DNA of 54,581 nucleotides from Actinacidiphila acidipaludis (lineage in GTDB: Bacteria > Actinomycetota > Actinomycetes > Streptomycetales > Streptomycetaceae). Positions 39,440-48,855 of this stretch are shown piece after piece; the first letter of the stretch is position 1; each line of letters starts with the position of its first letter. The stretch lies in contig NZ_JAINZZ010000052.1 in NCBI RefSeq assembly GCF_019890725.1, forward strand, positions 1 through 54,581. Reading direction: 5' to 3'. The notes beneath the pieces were generated by a model. The model was given only the letters and a program-made list of their open reading frames with translations, was not told where the DNA came from and searched no databases. A program made the translations under genes and the position numbers.

Positions 39440-40666
39440 TCACGACGCCAGCCACTGGCTCCAGGTGAGGTTCCAGCCGTTGAGGCCGTTGTACCACTGC
39501 ACCGTGGAGTCGCCGGAGTTGACCACCCGGACCACGTCGCCGACGAGCGAGTTGGCGTAGAACCAGGCCGCGGGCGTGCTCGCGTCACCGGCGCCCCGCA
39601 CGTCCCGCAGCCCGACGCACCCGTGGCTGGTGTTGCCGGCGCCGAACACCGACGGCGCGGCCCAGTAGTTGCCGTGGATGAAGGTGCCCGAGTCGGTGAG
39701 CCGCATCGCGTGCGGCACGTCGGGGATGTCGTACTCCCCGCCGAAGCCGACGGTGTCGCCGTTCATCCGGGTCGTGAGGTACTTCTCCGCGATCACCATC
39801 GTGCCGTTGTAAGTGGTGTGGTCCGGGGCGCCCGCGGAGACCGGGAGCGTCCGGAGCGCCGTGCCGTCCCGGTAGACGGTCATGGTGTGCTTCGCCGCGT
39901 CGACGACGCTGACCTGCCGGCGGGCGACGGTGAAGTGCACCGTCTTGTGCTGCCTGCCGTAGACGCCCGGAGCGCCCTCCACGCCGTCGAGGTCCAGCGC
40001 GAGCGTCACCTCGGTGCCCGCCGCCCAGTAGTCGGCCGGACGGATGTAGACGTCCTGGTCGCCGTTCCACTTCGCGGCCACCGGCACGGCCGGGGAGGCG
40101 GTCACGGTCAGCCCGTGCTCGACCGCCTTCCGGTCGCTGATCGGCCGGCTGAAGCGCAGATGGACCTCCATGCCCACGCCGACGGTCGAGCCGTCCTCGG
40201 GGGTGAAGAACCCGACGAAGGTGTCCCTGGGCACGACCGTGGTGAACGAGGCGTGGTTGTCGGACTCCCGGCCCGCCGCGTCCCTGGCGACCGCGTCGAC
40301 GGTGTACTGCGTGGAGGTGTCCAGGTGGCCGTCGGGCGTCCAGCCCAGGCCGTCGGCGGAGGTCGTGCCGGGCACCGGGGTGCCCTGGCCGTCCTTGACC
40401 ACGACGGAGGTCAGCCTGCCGCCGGCCGCGGCGACCTTAAGGGTGCCGGTGGTCGGCACGTCGGTCGCGCCGTCCTTCGGCAGGATCGAGACCACCGCGG
40501 CGGACACGTCCGCGTCCGGCGCACCCGAGCGGCCCGCCGCCGCCCTGCCGTCGTCAGCCGTACCGGCGCCGTCCGGCCCGCACGCCGTCACCAGCGCCAG
40601 CAGGCCGCCGAGCACGAGCGCCGCGGCGCTCCTCCTGACGCGCGGCGGCACACCCGTCGCCTTCAC
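39440..40666 (-). CDS. L,D-transpeptidase lipoprotein (YkuD), copy 1
   Basis: The 408-residue lipoprotein forms 3-3 peptidoglycan cross-links outside the membrane. The signal peptide ends in a lipobox LVTAC. Immunoglobulin-like domains follow, as in mycobacterial LdtMt enzymes. The YkuD catalytic domain has TFIHGNYWAAPSVFG and the nucleophile motif SHGCVGLRD (Cys). The C-terminus ends with an extension containing GWNLTWSQWL. The GTG at 40666 has GGGAG 10 bases upstream. A shorter paralogue is encoded 1.2 kb away with very similar sequence around DTFxGxFxPEDxSTVG. Confidence 0.92.
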   Translation of the reverse strand: MKATGVPPRVRRSAAALVLGGLLALVTACGPDGAGTADDGRAAAGRSGAPDADVSAAVVSILPKDGATDVPTTGTLKVAAAGGRLTSVVVKDGQGTPVPGTTSADGLGWTPDGHLDTSTQYTVDAVARDAAGRESDNHASFTTVVPRDTFVGFFTPEDGSTVGVGMEVHLRFSRPISDRKAVEHGLTVTASPAVPVAAKWNGDQDVYIRPADYWAAGTEVTLALDLDGVEGAPGVYGRQHKTVHFTVARRQVSVVDAAKHTMTVYRDGTALRTLPVSAGAPDHTTYNGTMVIAEKYLTTRMNGDTVGFGGEYDIPDVPHAMRLTDSGTFIHGNYWAAPSVFGAGNTSHGCVGLRDVRGAGDASTPAAWFYANSLVGDVVRVVNSGDSTVQWYNGLNGWNLTWSQWLAS

Positions 40667-40974
40667 CTTCTCGGCTCCCTGAGTCCCCAGGCGCACAGGA
40701 TCTGCGCACGAAACACCCGACCCCCCCTGCGAATCCCAGAGAACCACACGCGAACACCGCCGAGGACCGGGGACTGTCACCGTTTCGTCCCAGTTGCCTG
40801 TGCGCCGGCTCAGCGGCCGCCGTGACCCGCCGCGGCCCGGTTCCCCGTTATGGCATCGCGGGGAATCGCGACGACCGGCACGCCGGACCCGTCACCCGGA
40901 TGGCCATCTTCCGGTCAGCGGTGCCGATCCGCCGGTGATAGTTCTTTTCTCACTACCGACCAAGGAGAGAACCG
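40667..40974. other. divergent intergenic region between L,D-transpeptidase 1 and the aquaglyceroporin
   Basis: These 308 bases contain no convincing gene. The part next to the porin gene (about 40935-40975) is AT-richer (TAGTTCTTTTCTCACTACC) and ends in a perfect AAGGAGAG ribosome site. The half near 40666 should hold the transpeptidase promoter. I saw no clear -35/-10 pair on either strand. Confidence 0.4.
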
Positions 40975-41874
40975 ATGGCTGAGCGCACCATCGCGCGTCG
41001 ACGCGGTTATCGAGAAGGTCTCGGCGGTGAAATGCTCGCCGAGTACCTGGGCACATTCGTTCTGATTCTTCTGGGCATCGGATCCGTCGCCGTCGCGGTC
41101 GTCGGCCTGCCCGGTTCCGGGCGCCAGGTCGTTCCGTTCGGAGCCCCCAACTGGCTCATCATCTCGTGGGGCTGGGGCCTGGGCGTGGTGTTCGGCGTCT
41201 ACGTCGCCGGCGGTATCAGCGGTGCTCACCTCAATCCCGCGGTGACCCTCGCGTTCGCGGCGCGCAAGGACTTCCCCTGGCGGAAGATCCCCGCCTACTG
41301 GTTCGCCCAGCTGTTCGGTGCTTTCTCCGCGGCCGCGCTGGTGTATAGCTCGTACCACTGGGCGATCGAGGCCGCCGACACCAAGGCCGGCCTGCCGAGG
41401 GACAAGTCGCTTTCGACGTACTCCATCTTCGCCACATTCCCCGCGCAGTACTTCGGGAATTCCTGGTGGGGTCCGTTCCTCGACGAAATGATCGGCACCG
41501 GAATCCTGCTGCTCCTCATCTGCGCGCTGATCGACCTGCGCAACACGGCACCCGGCGTCAACCTCCACCCGTTCCTGATCGGCCTCGTGGTCGTGGCCAT
41601 CGGCCTGACCTTCGGCACCAACTCCGGATACGCGATCAACCCCGCCCGTGACTTCGGCCCGCGGTTGTTCACCTACTTCGAAGGCTGGGGCTCGATCGCC
41701 CTACCAGGCAGTTATATGTGGTTCAACCATTACTGGTGGATCCCCATCGTGGCCCCGCTCTGCGGCGCGCTGATCGGCGTCGGCGTCTACGACCTGGTGA
41801 TCTCCCCCATCCTCGTCGCCCGGCGACGGCTGGCCGAGGCCCAGGAGGAGGGCCCCGCGACCGAGGAGATCTGA
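40975..41874 (+). CDS. MIP family aquaglyceroporin (GlpF-like)
   Basis: The 299-residue channel has six helices and two NPA half-helices: GAHLNPAVTLAF (Asn 87) and GYAINPARDFGPRL (Asn 222, Asp 226). An aspartate after the second NPAR is the usual mark of glycerol-conducting members. The first helix is AEYLGTFVLILLGIGSVAVAV. It probably lets glycerol or other small polyols through the membrane. The ATG at 40975 has a near-ideal AAGGAGAG site. The usual partners glpK and glpD are not adjacent, and it sits between two L,D-transpeptidase genes on the other strand. Confidence 0.92.
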   Translation: MAERTIARRRGYREGLGGEMLAEYLGTFVLILLGIGSVAVAVVGLPGSGRQVVPFGAPNWLIISWGWGLGVVFGVYVAGGISGAHLNPAVTLAFAARKDFPWRKIPAYWFAQLFGAFSAAALVYSSYHWAIEAADTKAGLPRDKSLSTYSIFATFPAQYFGNSWWGPFLDEMIGTGILLLLICALIDLRNTAPGVNLHPFLIGLVVVAIGLTFGTNSGYAINPARDFGPRLFTYFEGWGSIALPGSYMWFNHYWWIPIVAPLCGALIGVGVYDLVISPILVARRRLAEAQEEGPATEEI

Positions 41875-41897
41875 CCCCGCACCTCCCCTCTCACCCC

Positions 41898-42884
41898 TCA
41901 CCGGCTCCCGCCGGACCCGGACCCCGGAGCGACGTCTCCGGGGTCCGGGGCTGTTCCGGACACCGCGGAGCCCGCGGTCCACTGCGGCCAGGTGAGGTTC
42001 CAGCCGCCGAGCCCGTTGTCGGGATCCACCACGCGGTCGTCGGAGTCCACCACGCGGACCGCGTCGCCGATGATGGAGTTGGCGTAGAACCAGCCGGCCG
42101 GGGTGTCCGGGCCGCCGCCCTTGCGGTCCTGCAGCCCGATGCACCCGTGGCTGACGTTCTCGTGGCCGAAGACCTGCGGCGGCGTCCAGTAGTTGCCGTG
42201 CACGAACGTGCCCGAGGTGGTGAGCCGCATCGCGTGCGGCACGTCCGGGATGTCGTACTCCCCGCCGAAGCCCACCGTGCGGCCGCTCATCCGGGTCTTC
42301 AGGTACTTCTCCGAGATCACCATGATCCCGTTGTACGTGGTGTGCTGCTCGCTGCCGACGGTCACCGGCAGCACCCGCAGCACCCGGCCGCCGCGCACCA
42401 CGGTCATGGTGTGCTCGACGCTGTCGACGGTGCTGCGCTGGTCCCGGCCGACGGTGAAGGTGACGTCCTTGGACTGCGTGCCGTAGGTCTCCGGCGCGCC
42501 CCGCACCCCGCGCAGCCGCAGCGACAGGGTGATGCGGGTGCCGGCCCGCCAGAAGTCCGCCGGGCGCAGGTCCAGCCGCTGGTCGCCGAACCAGTGGCCG
42601 GCCACGGTCTGCGCGGGGACGCTGCTGACGGTGATGCCGCGCTCGACCGCCTGCCGGTCGGCGATGTGCCGGTTGAAGCGCAGGGAGATGATCATCCCGG
42701 TACCGACCGTCGAGCGGTCCTCCGGGCTGAAGTAGCCGATGAACGTGTCGTGCCGGGGCGCCGGCGCCTCCGCGCCCTTGGGCTGCCGCCCGCCGCCGCA
42801 TCCGCCGGTCAGCAGCAGCGCCGCGGCGGCCAGCACTCCCAGAACCGTTCGCGCCCCCGTCGTGCGCCTCACCGTTGTCGTCAC
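41898..42884 (-). CDS. L,D-transpeptidase lipoprotein (YkuD), copy 2
   Basis: The protein of about 328 residues is a paralogue of the transpeptidase at 39440-40666. It keeps the lipobox LLTGGC, one Ig-like domain and the YkuD core with TFVHGNYWTPPQVFG and SHGCIGLQD. It lacks the longer N-terminal domain of the first copy, so it is about 80 residues shorter. The GTG at 42884 is the likely start; no strong ribosome site is seen, so nearby starts are possible. It is encoded opposite the aquaglyceroporin and converges on it (stops 41874 and 41898). Confidence 0.9.
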   Translation of the reverse strand: MTTTVRRTTGARTVLGVLAAAALLLTGGCGGGRQPKGAEAPAPRHDTFIGYFSPEDRSTVGTGMIISLRFNRHIADRQAVERGITVSSVPAQTVAGHWFGDQRLDLRPADFWRAGTRITLSLRLRGVRGAPETYGTQSKDVTFTVGRDQRSTVDSVEHTMTVVRGGRVLRVLPVTVGSEQHTTYNGIMVISEKYLKTRMSGRTVGFGGEYDIPDVPHAMRLTTSGTFVHGNYWTPPQVFGHENVSHGCIGLQDRKGGGPDTPAGWFYANSIIGDAVRVVDSDDRVVDPDNGLGGWNLTWPQWTAGSAVSGTAPDPGDVAPGSGSGGSR

Positions 42885-43137
42885 GCAGCGCCAACGACGC
42901 GGCACCCCGCGGGGAAACGCGGCATGCCGCCGAACGGGCACGTGAGCGCGCGGGCTTCACCCGGCAGGGCCGCGGGACCGCACCACCCCGTCGCGGAGAA
43001 CGTCCGGCGGACCTGTCGCGTCCCGCAGGGGTCGGCCGGGTGACTCACGAGCTCCGGACGGGAAAGATGGTTGCAAGCACAACGGCCGCTCGGGCACGGG
43101 ACGCCCCGCGGCCGGCCGAAGCCGCGGGAGGAAGCAC

Positions 43138-45450
43138 GTGTCCGAGACACGCGAGTTCGGCGTCGCCGGGCAGGCGGAGACCGTCCCCCGGCCCGCCCCG
43201 GCGAGCGCCGCTCCGGCCGTGGCTCCCCCGCGCCAGCGCGCCGCCCCCGACGCGGCGGACGGCGACCGCCCGACCGCCACGGTGTGGCCCGGGACGCCGC
43301 AGCCGCTCGGCGCCCGGTTCCGTACCGGCCCCGACGGGCGCACCGGTACCAACTTCGCCCTGTGGGCGGCCGGCGCGGAGTCCGTCGAGCTGTGCCTGTT
43401 CGACGCGGACGGCACCGAGACCCGCGCGCCGCTCACCGAACTCACCCACGAGGTGTGGCACGGCTTCGTGCCCGGCGTACTGCCCGGGCAGCGGTACGGC
43501 TACCGGGTCGGCGGCCGCTGGGACCCGTGGACCGGCGCCCGCTGGAACCCGGCGAAGCTGCTGCTCGACCCGTACGCGCGGGCGGTGGACGGCGAGTTCG
43601 AGCTGGTGCCGGAGGTGTACGGGCACGTGCGGGACTGGCCGGAGACGCAGGTCGCCGACACAGTCCGGGACAACCGCGACTCCGCGCCCCTCGTGCCCAA
43701 GGGCGTCGTGGTGGACGACGACGACGACTGGGAGGACGACCGCCGGCCGAAGACGCCGTGGTCGGACTCGGTCATCTACGAGCTGCACGTGCGCGGCTTC
43801 ACCCAGCGCCACCCCGGCATCCCGCCGCAGCTGCGCGGCACCTACGCCGGGCTCGCCCACCCCGCCGCGATCGAGCACCTGACCGGGCTGGGCGTGACGG
43901 CCGTGGAGCTGCTGCCGGTCCACCAGTTCGCCCACGAGGACCACCTGGAGCGGCGGGGGCTGCGCAACTACTGGGGCTACAACTCGATCGGCTACTTCGC
44001 GCCGCACGCCGCGTACAGTTCCAGCGGCACCCGCGGGGAGCAGGTCGGCGAGTTCAAGCGGATGGTGAAGGCGCTGCACGCGGCGGGCATCGAGGTGATC
44101 CTCGACGTCGTCTACAACCACACCGCGGAGGGCGGCCAGGGCGGTCCCACGCTGTCGCTGCGCGGCATCGACAACCGCGGCTACTACCGGCTGGGCGCCG
44201 ACCCGCGCGGGTACGCCGACTACACCGGCTGCGGCAACACCCTCAGCGTCGTGCAGCCGAACGTGCTGCGGCTGATCACCGACTCGCTGCGGTACTGGGT
44301 GACCGAGATGGGCGTCGACGGCTTCCGCTTCGACCTGGCGGCTGCGCTGGCCCGCTCGATGCACGACGTCGACATGCTCTCGCCGTTCCTCGCGGTGATC
44401 GCCCAGGACCCGGTGCTGCGCCGGGTGAAACTGATCGCCGAGCCGTGGGACGTGGGGGCCGGCGGCTACCAGGTCGGCGCGTTCCCCCCGCTGTGGACGG
44501 AGTGGAACGACCGTTTCCGGGACACCGTGCGGGACTTCTGGCGGGGCGCGACGTGCGACGTGCGCGACCTCGGCTACCGGCTGTCGGGCTCCAGCGACCT
44601 CTACGACTGGGGCGGCCGCCGCCCCTACGCCTCGGTCAACTACGTGACCGCGCACGACGGCTTCACGCTACGGGACCTGGTCAGCCACAACGGCAAGCAC
44701 AACGCGGCCAACGGCGAGGACGGCCGGGACGGCACCGACGACAACCGCTCGTGGAACTGCGGGGCGGAGGGCGAGACCGACGACCCCGAGGTGCTGGCGC
44801 TGCGCTCCCGCCAGTTGCGCAACCTGATGACCACGCTGCTGCTGTCGACCGGGGTGCCGATGCTGGTCGCCGGGGACGAGATGGGCCGCACGCAGGGCGG
44901 CAACAACAACGCGTACTGCCAGGACAACGAGACGAGCTGGGTGGACTGGTCGCTGCTGGACGACCCGCGGTGGCGGGGGCTGCGCGACCTGACGGCACGG
45001 CTGGTGGCGCTGCGGCGGGCCCATCCGGTGCTACGCCGCGGCGGGTTCTTCTCGGGGGTCGCCAGCGCCCCCGAGGGGCTGCAGGACGTGGCCTGGTTCG
45101 AGCCGGGCGGCCGGGAGATGACGGACGCGGACTGGTTCGCGCGGTCCTCGACGCTCGGGATGTTCCTGTCCGGGCGGGACATCCCGCAGCGGGACGCGCG
45201 CGGCGAGCCGGTCGTCGACGACAGCTTCCTGCTGGTGGTGCACTCCGGGCACCTGCCGGTGGACTTCGTGCTGCCCGGCGGGCGGTGGGCGGAGGGCTAC
45301 GAGCCGGTGCTGGACACGGCGGCCGAGGAGCCCTGGCCGGCGGACGGCGGCCCGGTGCCGGCCGGGCAGCAGGTGACGGTCGCCGCGCGGTCGGTGCGCC
45401 TGTACCGGGTGCGCGATGTCCGCGCCGCGGAATCGCCTGGACGGCGCTGA
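43138..45450 (+). CDS. glgX: glycogen debranching enzyme GlgX
   Basis: GlgX removes alpha-1,6 branches from phosphorylase limit glycogen. The 770-residue protein has a CBM48-type N-terminal domain (LGARFRTGPDGRTGTNFALWAAGAESVELCLFD) and a GH13 domain. The catalytic residues are Asp 399 (DGFRFDLAAAL), Glu 435 (LIAEPWDVG) and Asp 507 (VTAHDGFTLRDL). The first 50 residues are a disordered Pro/Ala leader. An acidic run (VDDDDDWEDDRR) is inserted before the GH13 core. The GTG at 43138 has GGGAGGAAG upstream. No other glycogen gene is in the window. Confidence 0.93.
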   Translation: MSETREFGVAGQAETVPRPAPASAAPAVAPPRQRAAPDAADGDRPTATVWPGTPQPLGARFRTGPDGRTGTNFALWAAGAESVELCLFDADGTETRAPLTELTHEVWHGFVPGVLPGQRYGYRVGGRWDPWTGARWNPAKLLLDPYARAVDGEFELVPEVYGHVRDWPETQVADTVRDNRDSAPLVPKGVVVDDDDDWEDDRRPKTPWSDSVIYELHVRGFTQRHPGIPPQLRGTYAGLAHPAAIEHLTGLGVTAVELLPVHQFAHEDHLERRGLRNYWGYNSIGYFAPHAAYSSSGTRGEQVGEFKRMVKALHAAGIEVILDVVYNHTAEGGQGGPTLSLRGIDNRGYYRLGADPRGYADYTGCGNTLSVVQPNVLRLITDSLRYWVTEMGVDGFRFDLAAALARSMHDVDMLSPFLAVIAQDPVLRRVKLIAEPWDVGAGGYQVGAFPPLWTEWNDRFRDTVRDFWRGATCDVRDLGYRLSGSSDLYDWGGRRPYASVNYVTAHDGFTLRDLVSHNGKHNAANGEDGRDGTDDNRSWNCGAEGETDDPEVLALRSRQLRNLMTTLLLSTGVPMLVAGDEMGRTQGGNNNAYCQDNETSWVDWSLLDDPRWRGLRDLTARLVALRRAHPVLRRGGFFSGVASAPEGLQDVAWFEPGGREMTDADWFARSSTLGMFLSGRDIPQRDARGEPVVDDSFLLVVHSGHLPVDFVLPGGRWAEGYEPVLDTAAEEPWPADGGPVPAGQQVTVAARSVRLYRVRDVRAAESPGRR

Positions 45451-45473
45451 GTGGTCCAGTCCATATTGGCCGG

Positions 45474-46865
45474 GTGAGCTCACCCTCGTCCGGCCCTGAC
45501 GCCTGCCCTCCCCTCCCCGACACGACCGCATCGACCGACGTCACCGCACCGGCCGACATCACCGCGCCGATCGGCGTCCCCGCATCGGCCGACGTCACCG
45601 CTCCGGCCGGCCTCATCGCGCCGGCCGGCCCGCGGCCCGGGACGGGGAGCGACGGGAAGCGGCCCGACCGTCTGTGGTCGCCGAACTTCCGGCTGTACTT
45701 CACCGCCCGCACCGTCGCCATGCTCGGCGACACCATGCTGCCGGTGGCGCTGTCGGCCGGCCTGCTGACGTACGGCTACTCGGCGGGCGACATCGGCCTG
45801 GTGATGGCCGCGGCCACCGCGTGCTTCGCGGGATTCGTCATCTTCGGCGGGGTGTTCGCGGACCGGTTCAACGCCCGGGCGCTGATGATCGGCGCCGACT
45901 CGGTGCGGGTGTGCACGCAGTCGCTGGCCGCGGTGCTCTTCCTCACGCACCACGTCCGGCTGTGGGAGATGGTCGCGATCGCCGTGGTCAACGGCACCGC
46001 GGCGGCCATGTTCCAGCCCGGGGTGGCCAGCACCCTGGTCCGGGTGGCCACCGACGTGCAGGGTGCCAACGGCGTGACCAGGACCGCCGAGTCGACCGCG
46101 GGGCTGCTGGGGCCGGCCTTCGCCGGCCTGCTCATCGGGCTCACCTCGCCGGGCGTGGTGTTCCTGGTGCACGCCTCCACGTACGCGACCAGCGCGCTCT
46201 GCCTGGTGCTGCTGCGGCTGGCGCCGCAGGCCCCGCGGGTGGCCCGGGCGGTCAACAGCTTCCGCACCGATCTCGCCGAGGGCTGGCGGGAGTTCCGGGC
46301 CCGCACCTGGATGTGGTCGGTCATCGTGGTGTGGATGGTGTTCATGGTCTGCACGACCGGCCCCTACACGCCGCTGTCCGCCGGAGAGATCATCCCGGCG
46401 CACGGCGCCGGCGCCTACGGTCTGGTCAACTCCGCGCTCGGCGGCGGCACCGCGGTGGGCGCGCTGGTGGCCATCCGGCTGCGCGCGCAGCGCCAGTTGC
46501 GGGCCGGGTCCATCGCGCTCTTCCTGACGGCCCTGATGCCGTTGTCCGTCGGGCTGGGCCTGCCGATCGCGGCCGTCTGCGGGTGCGTGTTCGCCGCGGG
46601 TGTCGGCTCGGCGTACTGGGGCGTCAACTGGGCCACGTCGGTGCAGACCCATGTGCCCGGCGACATCCTCAACCGGATCCACGCCTACGAGGTCGCCGGG
46701 TCGGTGGCCATGGTGCCGGTCGGCCAGGCGCTCGCCGGCCCGGCCGCGGCGGCGTTCGGGGCGCGGCACGTGCTGCTCGCCGGGAGCTGCGTCGCGGTGG
46801 CCGTCGCCACGACCCTGCTGTCGCTGCCGGCGGTCCGCAACCTGCGCCGCGCGCCGAGCGCCTAG
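45474..46865 (+). CDS. MFS transporter (enterobactin-exporter/MFS_3 type)
   Basis: The 463-residue protein has about 12 membrane helices. The core starts NFRLYFTARTVAMLGDTMLPVALSAGLL, then GGVFADRFNARALMIGADSVR (motif A) and NGTAAAMFQPGVASTLVRVATD, as in the EntS-like MFS_3 group. The first 65 residues are a repetitive Thr/Ala/Pro leader (DVTAPADITAPIGV and so on) with no membrane span. The GTG at 45474 lies 6 bases after a -10-like CATATT and 23 bases after glgX, so it may be leaderless. Substrate unknown; a small exporter role is likely. Confidence 0.82.
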   Translation: MSSPSSGPDACPPLPDTTASTDVTAPADITAPIGVPASADVTAPAGLIAPAGPRPGTGSDGKRPDRLWSPNFRLYFTARTVAMLGDTMLPVALSAGLLTYGYSAGDIGLVMAAATACFAGFVIFGGVFADRFNARALMIGADSVRVCTQSLAAVLFLTHHVRLWEMVAIAVVNGTAAAMFQPGVASTLVRVATDVQGANGVTRTAESTAGLLGPAFAGLLIGLTSPGVVFLVHASTYATSALCLVLLRLAPQAPRVARAVNSFRTDLAEGWREFRARTWMWSVIVVWMVFMVCTTGPYTPLSAGEIIPAHGAGAYGLVNSALGGGTAVGALVAIRLRAQRQLRAGSIALFLTALMPLSVGLGLPIAAVCGCVFAAGVGSAYWGVNWATSVQTHVPGDILNRIHAYEVAGSVAMVPVGQALAGPAAAAFGARHVLLAGSCVAVAVATTLLSLPAVRNLRRAPSA

Positions 46866-46878
46866 CCGGGCGACGGCC

Positions 46879-46899
46879 GGCGGTCCGGCGCCGACCGCC
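46879..46899. terminator. hairpin between convergent MFS and ABC genes
   Basis: GGCGGTC (46879-46885) and GACCGCC (46893-46899) form a 7-bp stem with a 7-base loop. The gap also has copies of CCGGGCGACG. It may terminate one or both genes. Confidence 0.4.
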
Positions 46900-46968
46900 C
46901 GGCCGGGCGACGACCGCGCAGCCGGGCCCGGGCAGACGACGCCGCCCCGGCCCGGCGCACGGCCCCGC

Positions 46969-48855
46969 TCAGACCAGGCTGTCCCGCCACGCCTGGTGGA
47001 GCCCGGCGAAGTGGCCGTCGCCCGCGATGAGTTCCTCGGGGGTGCCGTCCTCCACGATGCGGCCGCCCTGCATGACCAGCACCCGGTCGGCGATCTCCAC
47101 GGTCGACAGGCGGTGCGCGATGATCACCGCCGTGCGGCCCCTGAGCACGGTGTGCATGGCGTGCTGCACGGCCCGCTCGCCGGGCACGTCCAGCGAGGAC
47201 GTGGCCTCGTCGAGGATCAGCACGGCCGGGTCGGCCAGCAGCGCCCGGGCGAACGCGACGAGTTGGCGCTGCCCGGCGGAGATGCGGCCGCCGCGCTTGC
47301 GGACGTCGGTGTCGTAGCCGTCCGGCAGCGCCGCGATGAAGTCGTGCGCGCCGATCGCCTTGGCCGCCGCCTCGACCTCGGCGCGGGTGGCGTCCGGCCG
47401 GCCGATGGTGATGTTCTCGGCGACCGTGCCGGAGAACAGGAACGCCTCCTGCGTCACCATGACCACACCGCGCCGCAGGTCGGCCTGGGCCAGGTCACGC
47501 AGTTCGACGCCGTCCAGCAGCACCCGGCCGGCGGTCGGGTCGTAGAAGCGGGCGAGCAGCTTGGCGAGGGTCGACTTGCCCGCGCCCGTCGCACCGACCA
47601 CGGCGACCGTCTGGCCGGCCGGCAGCCGCAGGTCGAACGTCGGGAGCACCTCGCCGCCGGTGCGGTAGGCGAACCGGACCCCGTCGAAGACCACCTCGCG
47701 TCCGGGGATGCCGCCGGCCCGCTCGGGCAGTGCCACCGGCCGGTCCGGTTCGGGGACCGCGGGGACCTGCGCGAGCAGCCCGGCGATCTTCTCCAGCGAG
47801 GCGGCCGCGGACTGGTAGGAGTTGAGGAACATCCCGAGCCGGTCGATCGGGTCGTACAGCCGCCGCAGGTAGAGCACGAAGGCGGCGAGCACGCCGAGCG
47901 CCATCCCGCCCTCGGCGACGCGGTACGCGCCCCACAGGACGATGCCGGCGATGGTGACGTTGGCGATCAGCCGGGAGCCGACGACGTAGCGGGCCATCTC
48001 CAGGATCGCGTCGCCGTTGGCGCGTTCGTGCCGGTGGTTGAGCCCGCCGAACGCGCCGTCGTTGGGCTGCTCGCGGCGGAACGCCTTGACCGGGCGGATG
48101 CCGTTCATGGTCTCGGTGAACTTCACGATCACCGCGGCGATCGCCGTGGACCGCTTGCGGTAGGCGACCATCGACCGCCGCTGGAAGACCCGGATCGCCC
48201 AGTACAGCGGGAGGTACGACACCAGGGTGGTCAGGCCCAGCTTCCAGTCGAGGACCACCAGCAGGACGGTGATGTACAGCACGGACAGCACGACCTCGAC
48301 GAGCTCCTCCAGGCCGTCGGTGAGCAGTTCCCTGATCGACTCGACGTCGGAGGTGGCGCGGGCGATCAGCCGGCCCGAGGTGTAGCGCTCGTGGAAGTCC
48401 AGGCTCAGCGTCTGGGCGTGCCGGAAGATGCGTCCGCGCAGCTCGATCAGCACGTCCTGGCTGACCCGGGCGGCGGTGCGGATGAAGCCGCGCTGCAGCA
48501 GGCCGGAGGCGAGCCCGCAGCCGAGGTAGCCCAGGGCGACCGCGATCAGCGCGCCGTGCTGCCCGTGGCGCACCTGCGGGATCGCGCGGTCGATCGCGTA
48601 GGCGACGAGCAGCGGTCCGGCCTGCACGGCCGCCTGCTGCACCAGCAGCAGGACGGTGGCGATCCACACGCGGCGGCGGTGCGGGCCCAGCAGCGAGCGC
48701 ATCAGGGTGAGCTGGGCGTTCTTCGGCGCGGGGAGCACGTCCTGGGCGAACGGGTCGGTGGCGCTGCCGGGGGCCCCGCCGCCCGGCTGGTCGGCTGCCT
48801 CGTCCGGGGCCTGCGGCTCGGCGGGGTGCTCGGGGTGTTCGGCCACGGAGGTCAT
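46969..48855 (-). CDS. ABC exporter half-transporter with canonical ATPase, subunit of a heterodimer
   Basis: The 628-residue protein has six helices (type IV exporter fold) and a C-terminal ATPase. The Walker A is GATGAGKST, the Q-loop is VTQEAFLFSG, the signature is RISAGQRQLVAFARAL and Walker B is LILDEATSSLD with the catalytic Glu. The H-loop is IIAHRLSTV. So its ATPase residues are complete apart from the slightly changed LSGGQ (ISAGQ). The ATG overlaps the upstream exporter gene's stop (ATGA), showing coupled expression. It should pair with the 48852-50732 product, which has a degenerate site. Confidence 0.93.
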   Translation of the reverse strand: MTSVAEHPEHPAEPQAPDEAADQPGGGAPGSATDPFAQDVLPAPKNAQLTLMRSLLGPHRRRVWIATVLLLVQQAAVQAGPLLVAYAIDRAIPQVRHGQHGALIAVALGYLGCGLASGLLQRGFIRTAARVSQDVLIELRGRIFRHAQTLSLDFHERYTSGRLIARATSDVESIRELLTDGLEELVEVVLSVLYITVLLVVLDWKLGLTTLVSYLPLYWAIRVFQRRSMVAYRKRSTAIAAVIVKFTETMNGIRPVKAFRREQPNDGAFGGLNHRHERANGDAILEMARYVVGSRLIANVTIAGIVLWGAYRVAEGGMALGVLAAFVLYLRRLYDPIDRLGMFLNSYQSAAASLEKIAGLLAQVPAVPEPDRPVALPERAGGIPGREVVFDGVRFAYRTGGEVLPTFDLRLPAGQTVAVVGATGAGKSTLAKLLARFYDPTAGRVLLDGVELRDLAQADLRRGVVMVTQEAFLFSGTVAENITIGRPDATRAEVEAAAKAIGAHDFIAALPDGYDTDVRKRGGRISAGQRQLVAFARALLADPAVLILDEATSSLDVPGERAVQHAMHTVLRGRTAVIIAHRLSTVEIADRVLVMQGGRIVEDGTPEELIAGDGHFAGLHQAWRDSLV

